From: UBA1876 sp964515395
GTDB taxonomy: Bacteria; Synergistota; Synergistia; Synergistales; Thermovirgaceae
Direction: 5' to 3'
NCBI GenBank assembly: GCA_964515395.1
Contig: CAZERC010000007.1
Span: forward strand, 1-61,831
DNA length: 61,831 nt
A program made the translations under genes and the position numbers. Shown piece by piece: positions 17,997 through 26,740 of the stretch; the first letter of the stretch is position 1; the number at the start of each line of letters is the position of its first letter. Below the pieces are notes generated by a model that was not told where the DNA came from, searched no databases, and worked only from the letters and a program-made list of their open reading frames with translations.

Positions 17997-18701
17997 TTAT
18001 TTCGTTTTTGCCATGATCTGTTCAAGTTCCCGAAGGACCGGGAGAATCCGGCTGTCCGTTGCGCTTTTTTCCAGCGCCTGGGGAGCCGTCACCGGACCGC
18101 CCCAGTAGGCGGCATTGGCGTTGCGGTCGACGCGGATTACGGCTCCTTCGAGACTCATCCCGGCAAAAAGCCCCTTGGCAATGGTGTAACTGTAGATGGA
18201 GGCCCTGAACCGTGTGTCCGTTCCTGCTTCCGTGTGTCGTCCCACAGGTCCTGCCGCCACGGAGAGGTCTCCAGTGAGTTTCACCTGGTCCGCCATGAAG
18301 CCCTTGACCCCTTCCTCATTGGTGATTACCATGACAAGACCGATGGACTGAACGCCTATCTGGAGACCCCAGGAAGCTCCCGTTATGGAAACGAAGTTGG
18401 GACCGGACCATTGACCTGTCGACGGATTTCGAAGAAGGAAAAGACCTTCGCCGTGCTGTCCTCCGACAATCAGCCCAGCCTTGACCACAGAGGGAAAGAT
18501 TGCAACGCCCCTGGATTTTGCAAGAAGACTTCCCATACGCCAGGAATCTTCTTCCGCGGCCATTTCACGCAAAACGGAAATGGATTTGTCTATGCGTTCC
18601 TGAGGTGTGGCGGCAAAGGCTACGGTGGCGCAAAAAACAGAAAGGGCGACAACGATTCCAACGATTCTCAGGTTTCGGGCAAACCCCTTGCTTGTCCCCA
18701 T
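17997..18701 (-). CDS. Secreted SYLF-domain (Ysc84-type) lipid-binding protein
   Basis: A 234-residue exported protein. A signal peptide (MGTSKGFARNLRIVGIVVALSVFCATVAFA) precedes a SYLF domain with SRGVAIFPSVVKAGLIVGGQHGEG and ASWGLQIGVQSIGLVMVITN, ending with SLEGAVIRVDRNANAAYWG. SYLF domains bind phosphoinositide or other anionic lipids in eukaryotes; the bacterial role is unclear. AAGGAG lies eight bases before ATG 18701, which rejects the GTG three codons upstream. Confidence 0.85.
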   Translation of the reverse strand: MGTSKGFARNLRIVGIVVALSVFCATVAFAATPQERIDKSISVLREMAAEEDSWRMGSLLAKSRGVAIFPSVVKAGLIVGGQHGEGLFLLRNPSTGQWSGPNFVSITGASWGLQIGVQSIGLVMVITNEEGVKGFMADQVKLTGDLSVAAGPVGRHTEAGTDTRFRASIYSYTIAKGLFAGMSLEGAVIRVDRNANAAYWGGPVTAPQALEKSATDSRILPVLRELEQIMAKTK

Positions 18702-18820
18702 GAAGATCACTCCTTATACTGAAACAGAAGGCGCATCTGCGTATATCAGGGCTTTTTCGCGCTTGAGGCTAGTCTATCACACCTGAAGGTGCGCGAGAGT
18801 CCGAAAAAGAGGTGAAACCA

Positions 18821-20164
18821 ATGCCGGATATCCCCCGGTGGCTCGATGGTCAGGGCCTGCAAGAGTGGCTGAAAATATTGCCGGATCTTCTGGACCTCCC
18901 CATGTTTGCAGGTCGGTTTGATGATGGCGAAATATTCGTCGAAGAGGTCAATGATGCGTTTTGCCGTCTCTTCGGGGTCGCACCTGCGAGTTTTCCGGTC
19001 GTTCTGGAAGAGCTTTTTGAAGGCAAGGAACAACCGGTGGATATGGAGCCTCTCCGCAAGGCACTCGTTACGGCCGGGGACTGGGAGCAGCATGCCTGGG
19101 AAAGCATTCCCGGCGACACCTTTGTCTCTTGTCTGTGCCGCCGCGACAAAACCGGGCATTTTCTTGCCGTGCTGGAGGACCGCACTGAAAAGGTAATAAA
19201 CCGGCGTCTTCTGAAAATCCGCGACAGCGTGCTCGAGATGATGGAGCTCTACGAGGCGAGGGATTTGATCAGGCAGATTCTTAAGGAGACGGTCGAACAA
19301 ATGGAGGTCGACTGGATTGGCGTTTTCCTCTGGGATGAGGCGCAGCAACGTTGGATGCTTTCCGTAGACGAGGCGAACCAGAGAGGTGGCTCGTCGCATC
19401 TCAGGTCCCTTCTGACTTTCGCGCAGGACATCGCACAAACCCCTGAAGGTCAGGTCCCCTATGCCTTTGGGGAACTGGAAATAACAGATGGCAGCTGCTG
19501 GACGATCCCGTGGAAAGAAAACGCCGGACGGTGGGCAGCCAGGATGGAGAAGGCGGGGGCAGGCTCGCTCTCTGCACGCGTCCTCTTGACTGGATGCACC
19601 CCGGCGGTGCTTTTGAGCCTGTCGAGACGAAGCGGGGGATTTGCGCGCATCAACCGGGAAGTGCTTACGACCTTCTGGCCCATACTCGTGTCGCTCTTTG
19701 AAAGAAACAGGGCCGTCGAGGGCATAACGAGCCTGTATCGCAAAGATCCCGTCACCGGCCTTTATGCATCGGTCATGCTGAAGAGCATTGTTTCCACCGA
19801 AACGGAACGTGCCGAAAGATACGGGTATCCCCTGGCGTTCATGCATCTGAGAATAGCGAACCTGGATCGACTGACGAAAAAGGGTGGCTCCGGAATAACC
19901 GATGAAACGCTTCGCATAGTTGCCAGGCAGGTTCTGGGCAGTATCCGGAATGTCGATATTGCCGGACGGCTTGGAGATTCTGTCCTCCTTCTTATGCCTC
20001 ATACACCCATGGAGGGTGCGAAGGTCGTGGCCCTGAGGCTCGCAGAGCGTCTGAAAACCCTTTCTCCCGTCCCGAATCTTCCTCTTGAGGTGGAACCGGA
20101 ATTGGCTGTTTTCGATCATGGGAGGTTTGAACCCCGGGACTTTCCCTCCAGGATGGGGCTTTGA
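18821..20164 (+). CDS. PAS-GAF protein with degenerate GGDEF domain
   Basis: A 447-residue cytoplasmic signalling protein. Residues ~15-130 resemble a PAS domain, ~135-305 a GAF-like domain, and ~310-425 a GGDEF domain (YRKDPVTGLYASVMLKSIV). The catalytic signature that should be GG(D/E)EF reads RLGDSVLLLM, with one glycine missing and E-F replaced, so diguanylate cyclase activity is unlikely; a binding or structural role is more probable. AGAGGTG six bases before ATG 18821 decides against GTG 18812. It faces away from the SYLF gene and converges on the aminotransferase gene. Confidence 0.75.
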   Translation: MPDIPRWLDGQGLQEWLKILPDLLDLPMFAGRFDDGEIFVEEVNDAFCRLFGVAPASFPVVLEELFEGKEQPVDMEPLRKALVTAGDWEQHAWESIPGDTFVSCLCRRDKTGHFLAVLEDRTEKVINRRLLKIRDSVLEMMELYEARDLIRQILKETVEQMEVDWIGVFLWDEAQQRWMLSVDEANQRGGSSHLRSLLTFAQDIAQTPEGQVPYAFGELEITDGSCWTIPWKENAGRWAARMEKAGAGSLSARVLLTGCTPAVLLSLSRRSGGFARINREVLTTFWPILVSLFERNRAVEGITSLYRKDPVTGLYASVMLKSIVSTETERAERYGYPLAFMHLRIANLDRLTKKGGSGITDETLRIVARQVLGSIRNVDIAGRLGDSVLLLMPHTPMEGAKVVALRLAERLKTLSPVPNLPLEVEPELAVFDHGRFEPRDFPSRMGL

Positions 20165-20182
20165 TCCGGAGTCGCCGGCGGG

Positions 20183-21289
20183 TTACAAAGACCGAAACCG
20201 GCGCAAGGCCTCCTGGAGTTCATGTTCCGGGGGTACCCGAAGCCTGACGGAGGTCTCATCCAGGTCGAGGTATCCCGTTCCGGGTTCGCTCGAGACGCCC
20301 ACGGCCGCAAGCCGTTCCTGCAGGTTGCCTTTCCTTTGCTTCAGGAGCATGATCGGTGTATCAGGATGAGTCTCTGCGATACCAAGGTCCTCCTTTTCCT
20401 CAAACACTTCGATCAGAGCCTTTTTGCTGTCCCTGACATATTCCCTTGTTTGCTCCAGGAAATCCGTGTGTTGCAATACCTCGACGGCGCAGGCCTCGGC
20501 GAGGGTGTTCACCGAGAAGGGGGGCTGGAGGCGGTAGAAAATTTCCACGAGCTCGGGGTCTTTGATGATTCCGTATCCCACCCGGAGCCCGGCGAGGCCC
20601 CATGCCTTGGCGAAACCCCGGGTGACGATGCAGTTTGGGGAGTCGATGGTCAAGGCCGATTCTTCCATAGGCAGGTAGTCCCCGTATGCTTCATCCACAA
20701 TGACCCAGCATCCCCGGCTCGCGCATTCGGTTACGATGTCTTTCAGGTCGTCCAGCGGGAGGAACTGTCCCGTCGGGTTATGGGGACGGTCGATGTAGAG
20801 CACGTGGGGGCGAAGCCGCGCCGCCCGCATCCATTCTTCCAGTGTTGCCGCAAAAGAGGGAGCCTTCAGGACGACCGGGTGATACCTGACGCTGTTCATC
20901 ATGGCCTGGATCGGTGTATCGGTGAATTGCGGAGAGACTCCCGAGAGGAGGGACCCCGGGGGAAGCAGCAGCCTGATCAGGGTGACCAGGATGTCGATGG
21001 AACCATGGCCAGGCAGGACTGAATGTGCCTCGATGCCAGGGACCTGCAGGTAGTCGACGATGGCTTTCTGAAGATCTGTGGCCACGGCCGGAGGATAGTC
21101 CCAGACCTCGCATTCAGCAGCCCTTCTGAACACTCCCCTCAAGGCCGGAGGGAATCCAAGGGGATTCGTTCCCAGCCCGCAATTGATGAGCCCTTTTTTG
21201 GTGTCCTTGTGAAGCCGGCTTTCCGTCCTGGTGACATAGCTTTGCTGGGCCACCTCGAGAATCTGGCGCGGCAGGCGTCCTCTCCACAT
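20183..21289 (-). CDS. Class I/II aminotransferase (HisC/CobD-like)
   Basis: A 368-residue fold-type I PLP enzyme. It shows LGTNPLGFPPAL near the start, the DRPHNPTGQ cofactor-ring region, VIVDEAYGDY with the PLP-N1 aspartate, and the Schiff-base lysine in RGFAKAWGLAGLRVGYG. This is the histidinol-phosphate aminotransferase / threonine-phosphate decarboxylase subgroup; the substrate cannot be fixed. GGGAGG seven bases before ATG 21289 decides the start; the longer frame to 21415 runs through the 6S RNA promoter region. Confidence 0.85.
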   Translation of the reverse strand: MWRGRLPRQILEVAQQSYVTRTESRLHKDTKKGLINCGLGTNPLGFPPALRGVFRRAAECEVWDYPPAVATDLQKAIVDYLQVPGIEAHSVLPGHGSIDILVTLIRLLLPPGSLLSGVSPQFTDTPIQAMMNSVRYHPVVLKAPSFAATLEEWMRAARLRPHVLYIDRPHNPTGQFLPLDDLKDIVTECASRGCWVIVDEAYGDYLPMEESALTIDSPNCIVTRGFAKAWGLAGLRVGYGIIKDPELVEIFYRLQPPFSVNTLAEACAVEVLQHTDFLEQTREYVRDSKKALIEVFEEKEDLGIAETHPDTPIMLLKQRKGNLQERLAAVGVSSEPGTGYLDLDETSVRLRVPPEHELQEALRRFRSL

Positions 21290-21357
21290 GAAGGAACCTC
21301 CCTTGAAAAGATATGGGCCATTGTACCCCTGAAAGAGATACGGTTGACCTGGTGATA

Positions 21358-21366
21358 TGCTATAAT
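21358..21366 (+). promoter_or_regulatory. Extended -10 promoter of the 6S-like RNA
   Basis: TG at 21358-21359 followed by a consensus TATAAT at 21361-21366. No good -35 box lies 16-18 bases upstream (a TTGACC at 21343 is too close). Start of transcription is expected near 21373. Confidence 0.65.
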
Positions 21367-21372
21367 CAAGAC

Positions 21373-21566
21373 GTGTTGGACGAGGTATTGCGGGCCCTGC
21401 GCTGTTCGTGAACATGGTGAAGAGCCTTGAGCCAACACTCGACCAGAGGAGGTCGCTTTCCGGATCGGCAGAGGAGGCCTCGTGCCGACCAAGCTAAGAT
21501 CCGGTAGACTTCCACATATTAGGATCGGGTCAAGGCCTTCGTGTCACGGCAGCCGCGGGGAACCCT
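21373..21566 (+). ncRNA. ssrS: Probable 6S RNA
   Basis: A ~190-base stretch with no open frame between a strong extended -10 promoter and an intrinsic terminator. Its ends form a long-range stem: CCCTGCGCTG (21395-21404) plus CGTGA pair with TCACGG and CAGCCGCGGGG (21544-21560) with one or two bulges, enclosing a large, weakly paired centre. Size, closing stem and open middle fit 6S RNA, the RNA-polymerase-binding RNA that mimics an open promoter. The genes after it are a HAD hydrolase and rarA; 6S RNA lies near a rarA homologue in Bacillus too (from memory). It lacks the conserved SRP-RNA tetraloop domain and RNase P cores. Assignment rests on shape and position, not on a model search. Confidence 0.65.
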
Positions 21567-21572
21567 TTAAAA

Positions 21573-21610
21573 AGGGTATGGAGCCTTCATGGCTTTCATA
21601 CCCTCTTTTT
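21573..21610 (+). terminator. Intrinsic terminator of the 6S-like RNA
   Basis: AGGGTATG (21573-21580) and AGCC (21582-21585) pair with GGCT (21591-21594) and CATACCCT (21597-21604), with a small internal loop, then CTTTTT. It ends 27 bases before the next start codon. Confidence 0.85.
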
Positions 21611-21636
21611 CTTCATAAAACAGATGGAGGTGCTCC

Positions 21637-22614
21637 ATGACCGGCATTCACCCTCCTTTCTGGCACCCGGTTCTTTCGAAGGGGTTCATCCTCGATTGGG
21701 ACGGCGTCCTGGCCGATACGAAGCTCGATTTCCAGCGGATCCGGGACAGATATTTCGGGGGCCGCAGGGTGCCACTGATTGAGTCTGACCACCTGCTGAC
21801 GCCCGAACAGAAAAAAGATCTTGAGAAAGACCTGTATGACCTGGAGATGGAAGGCGCTTCGCGAGCCCTTCCTGTTCCCGGCGCGCATGAACTTTTGCAG
21901 TGGCTTGATGAAAGGCACATTCCCCGGGCTGTGGTTTCGAGAAATTGCATGGATTCCATCAAAGAAGCCGCGCGCCAATGTGACATCACGTTGCCTGAAC
22001 ACGTCATTTCCCGTGACGAGGGTCCCCTCAAGCCTGATCCGGAGGCGCTCTGGGCCGCCGCTGAAGCCATGGGCGTCCCTGGGGGCGAATGTGTCGTTGT
22101 GGGGGATTTCCTTTACGATCTTTACGGGGCCAGAAGGGCCGGAATGAGGGCTGTCCTTGTCCAGAGGAAGGAAGAGGAGTGGCTTCGCTGGACTGATGCG
22201 AGTTTCGACCGCCTGACGGATTTTGTTCAATCCCTCAGGGAGCCGGCACCAGTATTGCCATGGGAGTACCAAAATCTTGGTGTGACAAGGGGGCGCGAGT
22301 GGATCCGGAAAGCATGGGAACTCGAAGTCTACCTCTCCGGCGATCAAGCCGAGGCTTTCCACATTGCCCTGCGCGCAGCCGAGCTTGGCGTCGGGTGTAT
22401 TATCGTCTCCCCCTATGAAAGAATTTCCCTCGAGCAGTGGACCGTGACACCCTTTTTACCGAGGGATTGGACAGGTCGATTCCTTCTAGAGGGGCTGGAC
22501 CGGCTTCTTGGCGAGCGTTTCCCGCAGCTTGAGGTGCGTTCCGGAAAAGATGGCCTTCCGCTGCCCGGACGGCCGGAGGAGATAGCCGATTTTCTTGCCG
22601 GGGTGATGCCATGA
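21637..22614 (+). CDS. HAD-superfamily hydrolase with unknown C-terminal domain
   Basis: A 325-residue protein. Residues ~15-190 form a HAD phosphatase: DWDGVLADT (motif I), VVSRN (motif II), LKPDP with the motif III lysine, and VVGDFLYDL (motif IV). Residues ~200-325 are an additional domain I do not recognise (AFHIALRAAELGVGCIIVSPYER). The stop overlaps the rarA start by ATGA, so the two are translationally coupled. A HAD gene joined to rarA suggests a linked nucleotide or repair role, but that is inference. Confidence 0.82.
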   Translation: MTGIHPPFWHPVLSKGFILDWDGVLADTKLDFQRIRDRYFGGRRVPLIESDHLLTPEQKKDLEKDLYDLEMEGASRALPVPGAHELLQWLDERHIPRAVVSRNCMDSIKEAARQCDITLPEHVISRDEGPLKPDPEALWAAAEAMGVPGGECVVVGDFLYDLYGARRAGMRAVLVQRKEEEWLRWTDASFDRLTDFVQSLREPAPVLPWEYQNLGVTRGREWIRKAWELEVYLSGDQAEAFHIALRAAELGVGCIIVSPYERISLEQWTVTPFLPRDWTGRFLLEGLDRLLGERFPQLEVRSGKDGLPLPGRPEEIADFLAGVMP

Positions 22615-23930
22615 GCCGTGAGCGGAGCCTGTGGGAGACCAATGACGACGATGCTTCAAAAAAAACGGTGAAATGGGAGGTCCCCCTTGCCGAGCGAATG
22701 CGCCCGCAAAAGCTCGGAGACTTTGTCGGACAACCGCACCTGTCAGGTCCCGATTCTCACCTGGTCAAGCTTTTGAGCAGCGGGAAAGTCCCCAGCTGCA
22801 TCCTCTACGGTCCTCCAGGCGTTGGCAAGACCACTCTTGCGCGGCTCATGGCTGCCGAAACGGGCCGGGAATTTCTCGAGGTCAACGCCGTGACCGCGAA
22901 CGTCGCGAGCCTGCGGAGTTTGGTCGAAGAGGCATCAAGGCTCAAGAAACAGACAGGCCGTGCCGCAGTGGCCTTTGTTGACGAAATCTATCACTTCAAC
23001 CGCCAGCAGCAGAACGTGCTTTTGCCTTCGGTGGAAAAGGGAGACCTCATTCTCACGGGAACCACCACGGAAAACCCCTGGTTCGAGATCAACAAGACCC
23101 TTTTGTCAAGAATGATGGTCCTTGAATTGCACCCTCTCGATAAGGATTCAATCATCCGGTTGCTCGAAAAGGCCCTTGAGGACTCCGAAAGAGGGATCGC
23201 TGACCTGGGTGTCAGGGTTTCACCGGAGGCTCTTGAGGAAATCGCATCTTTTTCGGGCGGCGATGCGCGACAGGCTCTCTTCCGGCTGGAAACGGCTGTT
23301 CTGTCCGTAGCCGCCTCGGGCGGGACATTCCTTGACGTCGAACAGGTTCGCAGCCAGACCCGTACTGCCGTTCAGCGTTACGACAGGGATCAGGACGAAC
23401 ATCACAGGATCATTTCGGCTTTGATAAAAAGCATGCGCGGCTCCGACCCTGATGCGTCTGTCTACTGGCTTGCGAGACTCGTCGCGGGAGGAGAGGATAT
23501 CAGGTTTGTCGCCAGGCGCCTTCTCATATTCGCTGCGGAAGACATCGGCCTGGCCGACCCCGGAGCACTGAATATTGCCGCTTCGGCCGCCTATGCCGCC
23601 GACATGGTCGGTTTGCCGGAAGCAAGGATCATTCTTTCCGAGGCCGTCATCTATCTTGCATCGGCCCAGAAGAGCAACAGCGCCTATCTGGCCGTCGACA
23701 GGGCCCTTTCGGCCATCGAAAAGGGCGATTTGCAGGAAATCCCTCCGCATCTTGATCCGCATGGCACCGGGTACAGATACCCCCATGATGCTCCCGAGCA
23801 CTGGGTCCCGCAGCAATATTTACGGGAGAACAGGCGGTTTTATTATCCAGGTTCTTTGGGAGCGGAAAAAAACATGGCGAAGCGGCTTTCGCGTTTCTGG
23901 AGGCGTTTTCGACAGGATGAAAAGGGGTAA
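22611..23930 (+). CDS. rarA: Replication-associated recombination ATPase RarA (MgsA)
   Basis: A 439-residue AAA+ ATPase of the RarA/MgsA/WRNIP1 family, acting at stalled replication forks. Walker A GPPGVGKTT is near residues 66-74, Walker B is AVAFVDEIYHFNR, the sensor 1 region is TGTTTENPWFEIN, and the C-terminal tetramerisation region has AADMVGLPEARIILSEAVIYLA and DPHGTGYRYPHD. The family usually has DEIHRFN at Walker B; here the His is Tyr (DEIYHFN). Start by ATGA overlap with the HAD gene. Confidence 0.93.
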   Translation: MSRERSLWETNDDDASKKTVKWEVPLAERMRPQKLGDFVGQPHLSGPDSHLVKLLSSGKVPSCILYGPPGVGKTTLARLMAAETGREFLEVNAVTANVASLRSLVEEASRLKKQTGRAAVAFVDEIYHFNRQQQNVLLPSVEKGDLILTGTTTENPWFEINKTLLSRMMVLELHPLDKDSIIRLLEKALEDSERGIADLGVRVSPEALEEIASFSGGDARQALFRLETAVLSVAASGGTFLDVEQVRSQTRTAVQRYDRDQDEHHRIISALIKSMRGSDPDASVYWLARLVAGGEDIRFVARRLLIFAAEDIGLADPGALNIAASAAYAADMVGLPEARIILSEAVIYLASAQKSNSAYLAVDRALSAIEKGDLQEIPPHLDPHGTGYRYPHDAPEHWVPQQYLRENRRFYYPGSLGAEKNMAKRLSRFWRRFRQDEKG

Positions 23931-23945
23931 GCCGTCCGTGGATTC

Positions 23946-24713
23946 CTAATGGCCGTGGAGAATCCGGTAGGCAAAGAGCCCCAGATACTCGCGGACTCCG
24001 AGGATGCTTTCGTGGAGTGAGTCGGGGAGAAAATCCAGGGCATCAAGGGAGCGGTCATCGGCAAGCATACCAACGGGCCACGGATAGATTTCGACGTCCT
24101 TCAGCAAGCGTTCTGCACACCAGAGGCTTCGCTTCATATGAAAGCCGTTGGTGACCACCACTACGGCATCGAAGCCGTACGTATCGATCAGTTCCGCCGA
24201 TTTTTCGAAATTTTCCCAGGTTGTTCGTGATTCTTCTTCCAAAAGGATTGTCCCCGAAAAGCCCAATTCCCTCAAAGTCGCAGCCATGGCCCGGGCGCCG
24301 GAGATGTGGCCGCCGTCAGTAGGACGGGTCCCCGTAACAAGTATTGGCCATTCCCGGGATTTGGCGATGGAAAACGCCCCCATGACACGCTGGAGAGTGT
24401 ATGCACCGGTTTCCACGTCTTCAGGTTCGCTACCGTAATGGCTGCCCCCTCCCAGGGCCATAACCACGGGGTTGCCGTCCTCCGGGAGCGATGGGGGATA
24501 TGCCTTTTCAAGAGGCGAAAGCAGTATCCGTTCACCCACCGGGGCTGACAAAAACCACAGCAAGAGGGCAAAAGCCATCAGGGACCCCGCCAGGAAGGGT
24601 TTTCTCGGTTTCCGGAAGGCAAAAAAGGAAAAAATCACGGAGAAGGTGACAAAAAGCCCCGGCGGGACCAGGGCGCTTTTTACGAACTTGTAGAGAAAAA
24701 AAGACAGATCCAT
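23946..24713 (-). CDS. YdcF/ElyC-type DUF218 membrane protein
   Basis: A 255-residue protein with two N-terminal membrane helices (residues ~13-33 and 38-60) and a DUF218 domain: NPVVMALGGG, ILVTGTRPTDGG, LEEESRTTWENFEKSAELI and VVVVTNGFHMKRSLWCAERL. ElyC and SanA members affect envelope integrity or vancomycin permeability; the precise reaction is unknown. GAGGACCG precedes ATG 24713. Convergent with rarA, 15 bases apart. Confidence 0.87.
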   Translation of the reverse strand: MDLSFFLYKFVKSALVPPGLFVTFSVIFSFFAFRKPRKPFLAGSLMAFALLLWFLSAPVGERILLSPLEKAYPPSLPEDGNPVVMALGGGSHYGSEPEDVETGAYTLQRVMGAFSIAKSREWPILVTGTRPTDGGHISGARAMAATLRELGFSGTILLEEESRTTWENFEKSAELIDTYGFDAVVVVTNGFHMKRSLWCAERLLKDVEIYPWPVGMLADDRSLDALDFLPDSLHESILGVREYLGLFAYRILHGH

Positions 24714-24779
24714 CGGTCCTCGCCTCCACCTCTCGCCAGGCGTTCGGGTTTCGGGGGCACTTTGAAGACTGCCTGGGGC

Positions 24780-25463
24780 CTACTTCCCTCCTTCAACGGT
24801 TTCCTCAGGGTGTTTCCGGAGGTACTGGAGGAGTCCTTCTCTCGATCTCTCCAGGTGAATCCGCATGATCTGTTCCGCCTTTTCGGCATCCTTTTCTTTA
24901 AGTGCATCGATGATTTTCACGTGGTCGTCGGCGAGGGTCGTGAGGGAGAGGTCTTCGACGGAGTAGTGGCGACAGAGATTTATGAGGTCCGCGATGTTTT
25001 TCAGCATGATGTCAAGGTATTTGTTCCCAGAAGCCTCATAGAGCATGGTATGAAACCTGCGATCCTCAATGAGATACTCCCGTGTTCCCGTTTGATCGGT
25101 CATGGAGGAGAAAAGAACCCTGAACTTGTCCAGCGGGAAAACCGGCGGGTTTTTTGCTGCAAGCCTCACGGCAAGAACCTCAAGGTGGGCGCGAAGTTCA
25201 TAAAGGTCCGTGGCGTCTTCGATGGTCGGAAGTGCCACATAGGCGCCCCGCCGGGGCTCGAGCGTCACAAGTCCGGTCTGCGCGAGCTGGCGGATGGCCT
25301 CCCTGACAGGTGTCCGGGACACGGCGAGCTTGTCGGCCAGTTCCACTTCGGACAGCCGTTCGCCAGGCTTTATGAGCCCCTCAACGATTGCTTCCTTGAT
25401 CTTTTCGTAAACGATTTGCCGGAGGTCTACGTTGCGCGTCGGCGATAGGGGGTCCTGTGCCAT
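24780..25463 (-). CDS. GntR-family regulator with FCD domain
   Basis: A 227-residue FadR-subfamily regulator. The N-terminal winged helix (IYEKIKEAIVEGLIKPGERLSEVELADKLAVSRTPVREAI-type, residues ~18-80) is followed by an FCD all-helical ligand domain with the metal-binding pattern D-x3-R...H...H (DRRFHTMLYEASGN, DDHVKIIDALKEKD, MRIHLERS). Such proteins respond to carboxylates. GAGGTG seven bases before ATG 25463. No obvious metabolic target is adjacent. Confidence 0.9.
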   Translation of the reverse strand: MAQDPLSPTRNVDLRQIVYEKIKEAIVEGLIKPGERLSEVELADKLAVSRTPVREAIRQLAQTGLVTLEPRRGAYVALPTIEDATDLYELRAHLEVLAVRLAAKNPPVFPLDKFRVLFSSMTDQTGTREYLIEDRRFHTMLYEASGNKYLDIMLKNIADLINLCRHYSVEDLSLTTLADDHVKIIDALKEKDAEKAEQIMRIHLERSREGLLQYLRKHPEETVEGGK

Positions 25464-25560
25464 GTCCTTTCACCTCTTTAGAAAACCCTTGATTTTCGTA
25501 TACTCCGCTCATTATACACAAAACATCCGGAATCCCGAACGAGGAGAGACCGGGACTGCG

Positions 25561-26079
25561 TCAGTCCTCGTCGCAGGTGGAAGTCATGTGATCGGTCCAG
25601 AGTGCGAGGGCGTAAATCGCATCGGAAAGCCTGTTGATGTAGGCGTAGGTGCCTTCGGTGATCTGGGCTTCACGATACAGCTTGACGGCGGTGCGTTCCG
25701 CCCGACGGGCTACCGTCCGGGCCATATGAAGGGCCGACCCCGGAAGGGTGTCGCCGGGTCGGACAAAACGCATCGTCTCGCCTGTCACTCTTTTGACCCG
25801 GTCGATCAGACTTTCGAGTGGTTCCGGTGTCGGTTCTTCAAGACCGGGGTAAAGGGCCAGGTATCCCATGACATTCCCGAGCTGGTTTTCGATGCGAAGC
25901 AGTTCTTCGGCGATTTCCCCGGCACAGCTTGTTGCTCGGGCAACACCTATAGATGCCTGGCATTCATCCAGGGTTCCGTAGAGTTCTACCCTGGGGTGAT
26001 CTTTCGGTACCCGTTCACCATTACCCAGGCTCGTTGTCCCCTTGTCTCCGCCCTTTGTCGTGATCCACGGAGGGGTCAT
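25561..26079 (-). CDS. PduO-type ATP:cob(I)alamin adenosyltransferase
   Basis: A 172-residue enzyme that makes adenosylcobalamin from cob(I)alamin and ATP. The ATP-binding N terminus reads TTKGGDKGTTSLGNGERVPK, and the conserved ALHMARTVARRAERTAV (R-x3-RRAER) lies near the C-terminal third. GGGAG nine bases before ATG 26079 sets the start; ATG 26088 abuts the ribosome binding site and the longer frame to 26226 overlaps the hairpin and the neighbouring gene. No cobalamin-dependent enzyme is encoded in the window. Confidence 0.9.
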   Translation of the reverse strand: MTPPWITTKGGDKGTTSLGNGERVPKDHPRVELYGTLDECQASIGVARATSCAGEIAEELLRIENQLGNVMGYLALYPGLEEPTPEPLESLIDRVKRVTGETMRFVRPGDTLPGSALHMARTVARRAERTAVKLYREAQITEGTYAYINRLSDAIYALALWTDHMTSTCDED

Positions 26080-26139
26080 GGCTGTCATCTCCCTGTCTGT
26101 TTTACGATGCTGGCAGCATTGTATCATCACCATGCAGGG

Positions 26140-26173
26140 AAAAAAGAAGGAGACGCCGGAGGGCGTCTCCTTC
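26140..26173 (-). terminator. Intrinsic terminator after the DUF2703 gene
   Basis: GAAGGAGACGCC (26146-26157) pairs perfectly with GGCGTCTCCTTC (26162-26173) around a four-base loop; read on the minus strand it is followed by TTTTTT. It separates the DUF2703 gene from the adenosyltransferase gene. Confidence 0.88.
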
Positions 26174-26213
26174 TGGTGTTCGTCTGCGGCAAAGATGCTT
26201 GTCTTCCGCCGCG

Positions 26214-26663
26214 TCAGATTCCGCACCCGCCGCAGTCGCTGCAGCAGCTTTCACAGCCGCCTCCGGCCATGGCTTCCATTGCCGAGAAAGCGACCCGCAG
26301 CATCCCGTCGGTGATGAGTCCCGGGGGGACAGCCTGGTAGGTTTGCCCTTCCACCTGCAAGGTCCTGCAGGTCCCGGTACCACAGGAACACTCTTCACTT
26401 GTTGATTCCGCCCCGATGATTTCTTCGAGAGGTGTATCCTCGAAATCCAGGTCCGGACAGGACAGGGTGATGAGATTCCTGCGGCTTTCTCCCTCAGGAT
26501 CACTTTCGGGAAGCTTTTCCTCTTTCATGACAATCTGAAACCCGATCTTTTCCAATTTCGGCCCCAGCTGTTCCTGCAGGGTCTTGAGCGTCTCCCGTGT
26601 TTTGACGACGGGTTCACACGTATTTTCGCCTTCAGCATAGTGCCTGAGAATAATCCTGTTCAT
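26214..26663 (-). CDS. Cys-rich DUF2703-like protein
   Basis: A 149-residue cytoplasmic protein resembling the DUF2703 family: RHYAEGENTCEPVVKTRETL at the start, a thioredoxin-like alpha/beta core (residues 30-90), then ECSCGTGTCRTLQVEGQTYQAVP. It ends with a tail of six cysteines in 15 residues (CESCCSDCGGCGI), suggesting metal or Fe-S binding. AAGGAGG nine bases before ATG 26663 rejects the longer frame. Function unknown. Another Cys-rich small protein gene lies 0.6 kb upstream on the same strand. Confidence 0.75.
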   Translation of the reverse strand: MNRIILRHYAEGENTCEPVVKTRETLKTLQEQLGPKLEKIGFQIVMKEEKLPESDPEGESRRNLITLSCPDLDFEDTPLEEIIGAESTSEECSCGTGTCRTLQVEGQTYQAVPPGLITDGMLRVAFSAMEAMAGGGCESCCSDCGGCGI

Positions 26664-26740
26664 CGGTGTCGTCCTCCTTCGTTTTTCCTTTCTCTTTTCC
26701 GTGTCGATCCCGGCGAATCGTACAAGATTTGGGCTGTCGG

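Noticed and set aside
18746..20119. 457-codon minus-strand frame
   Set aside because: Antisense to the PAS-GAF-GGDEF gene, which has a good ribosome binding site and recognisable domains; this frame has neither.
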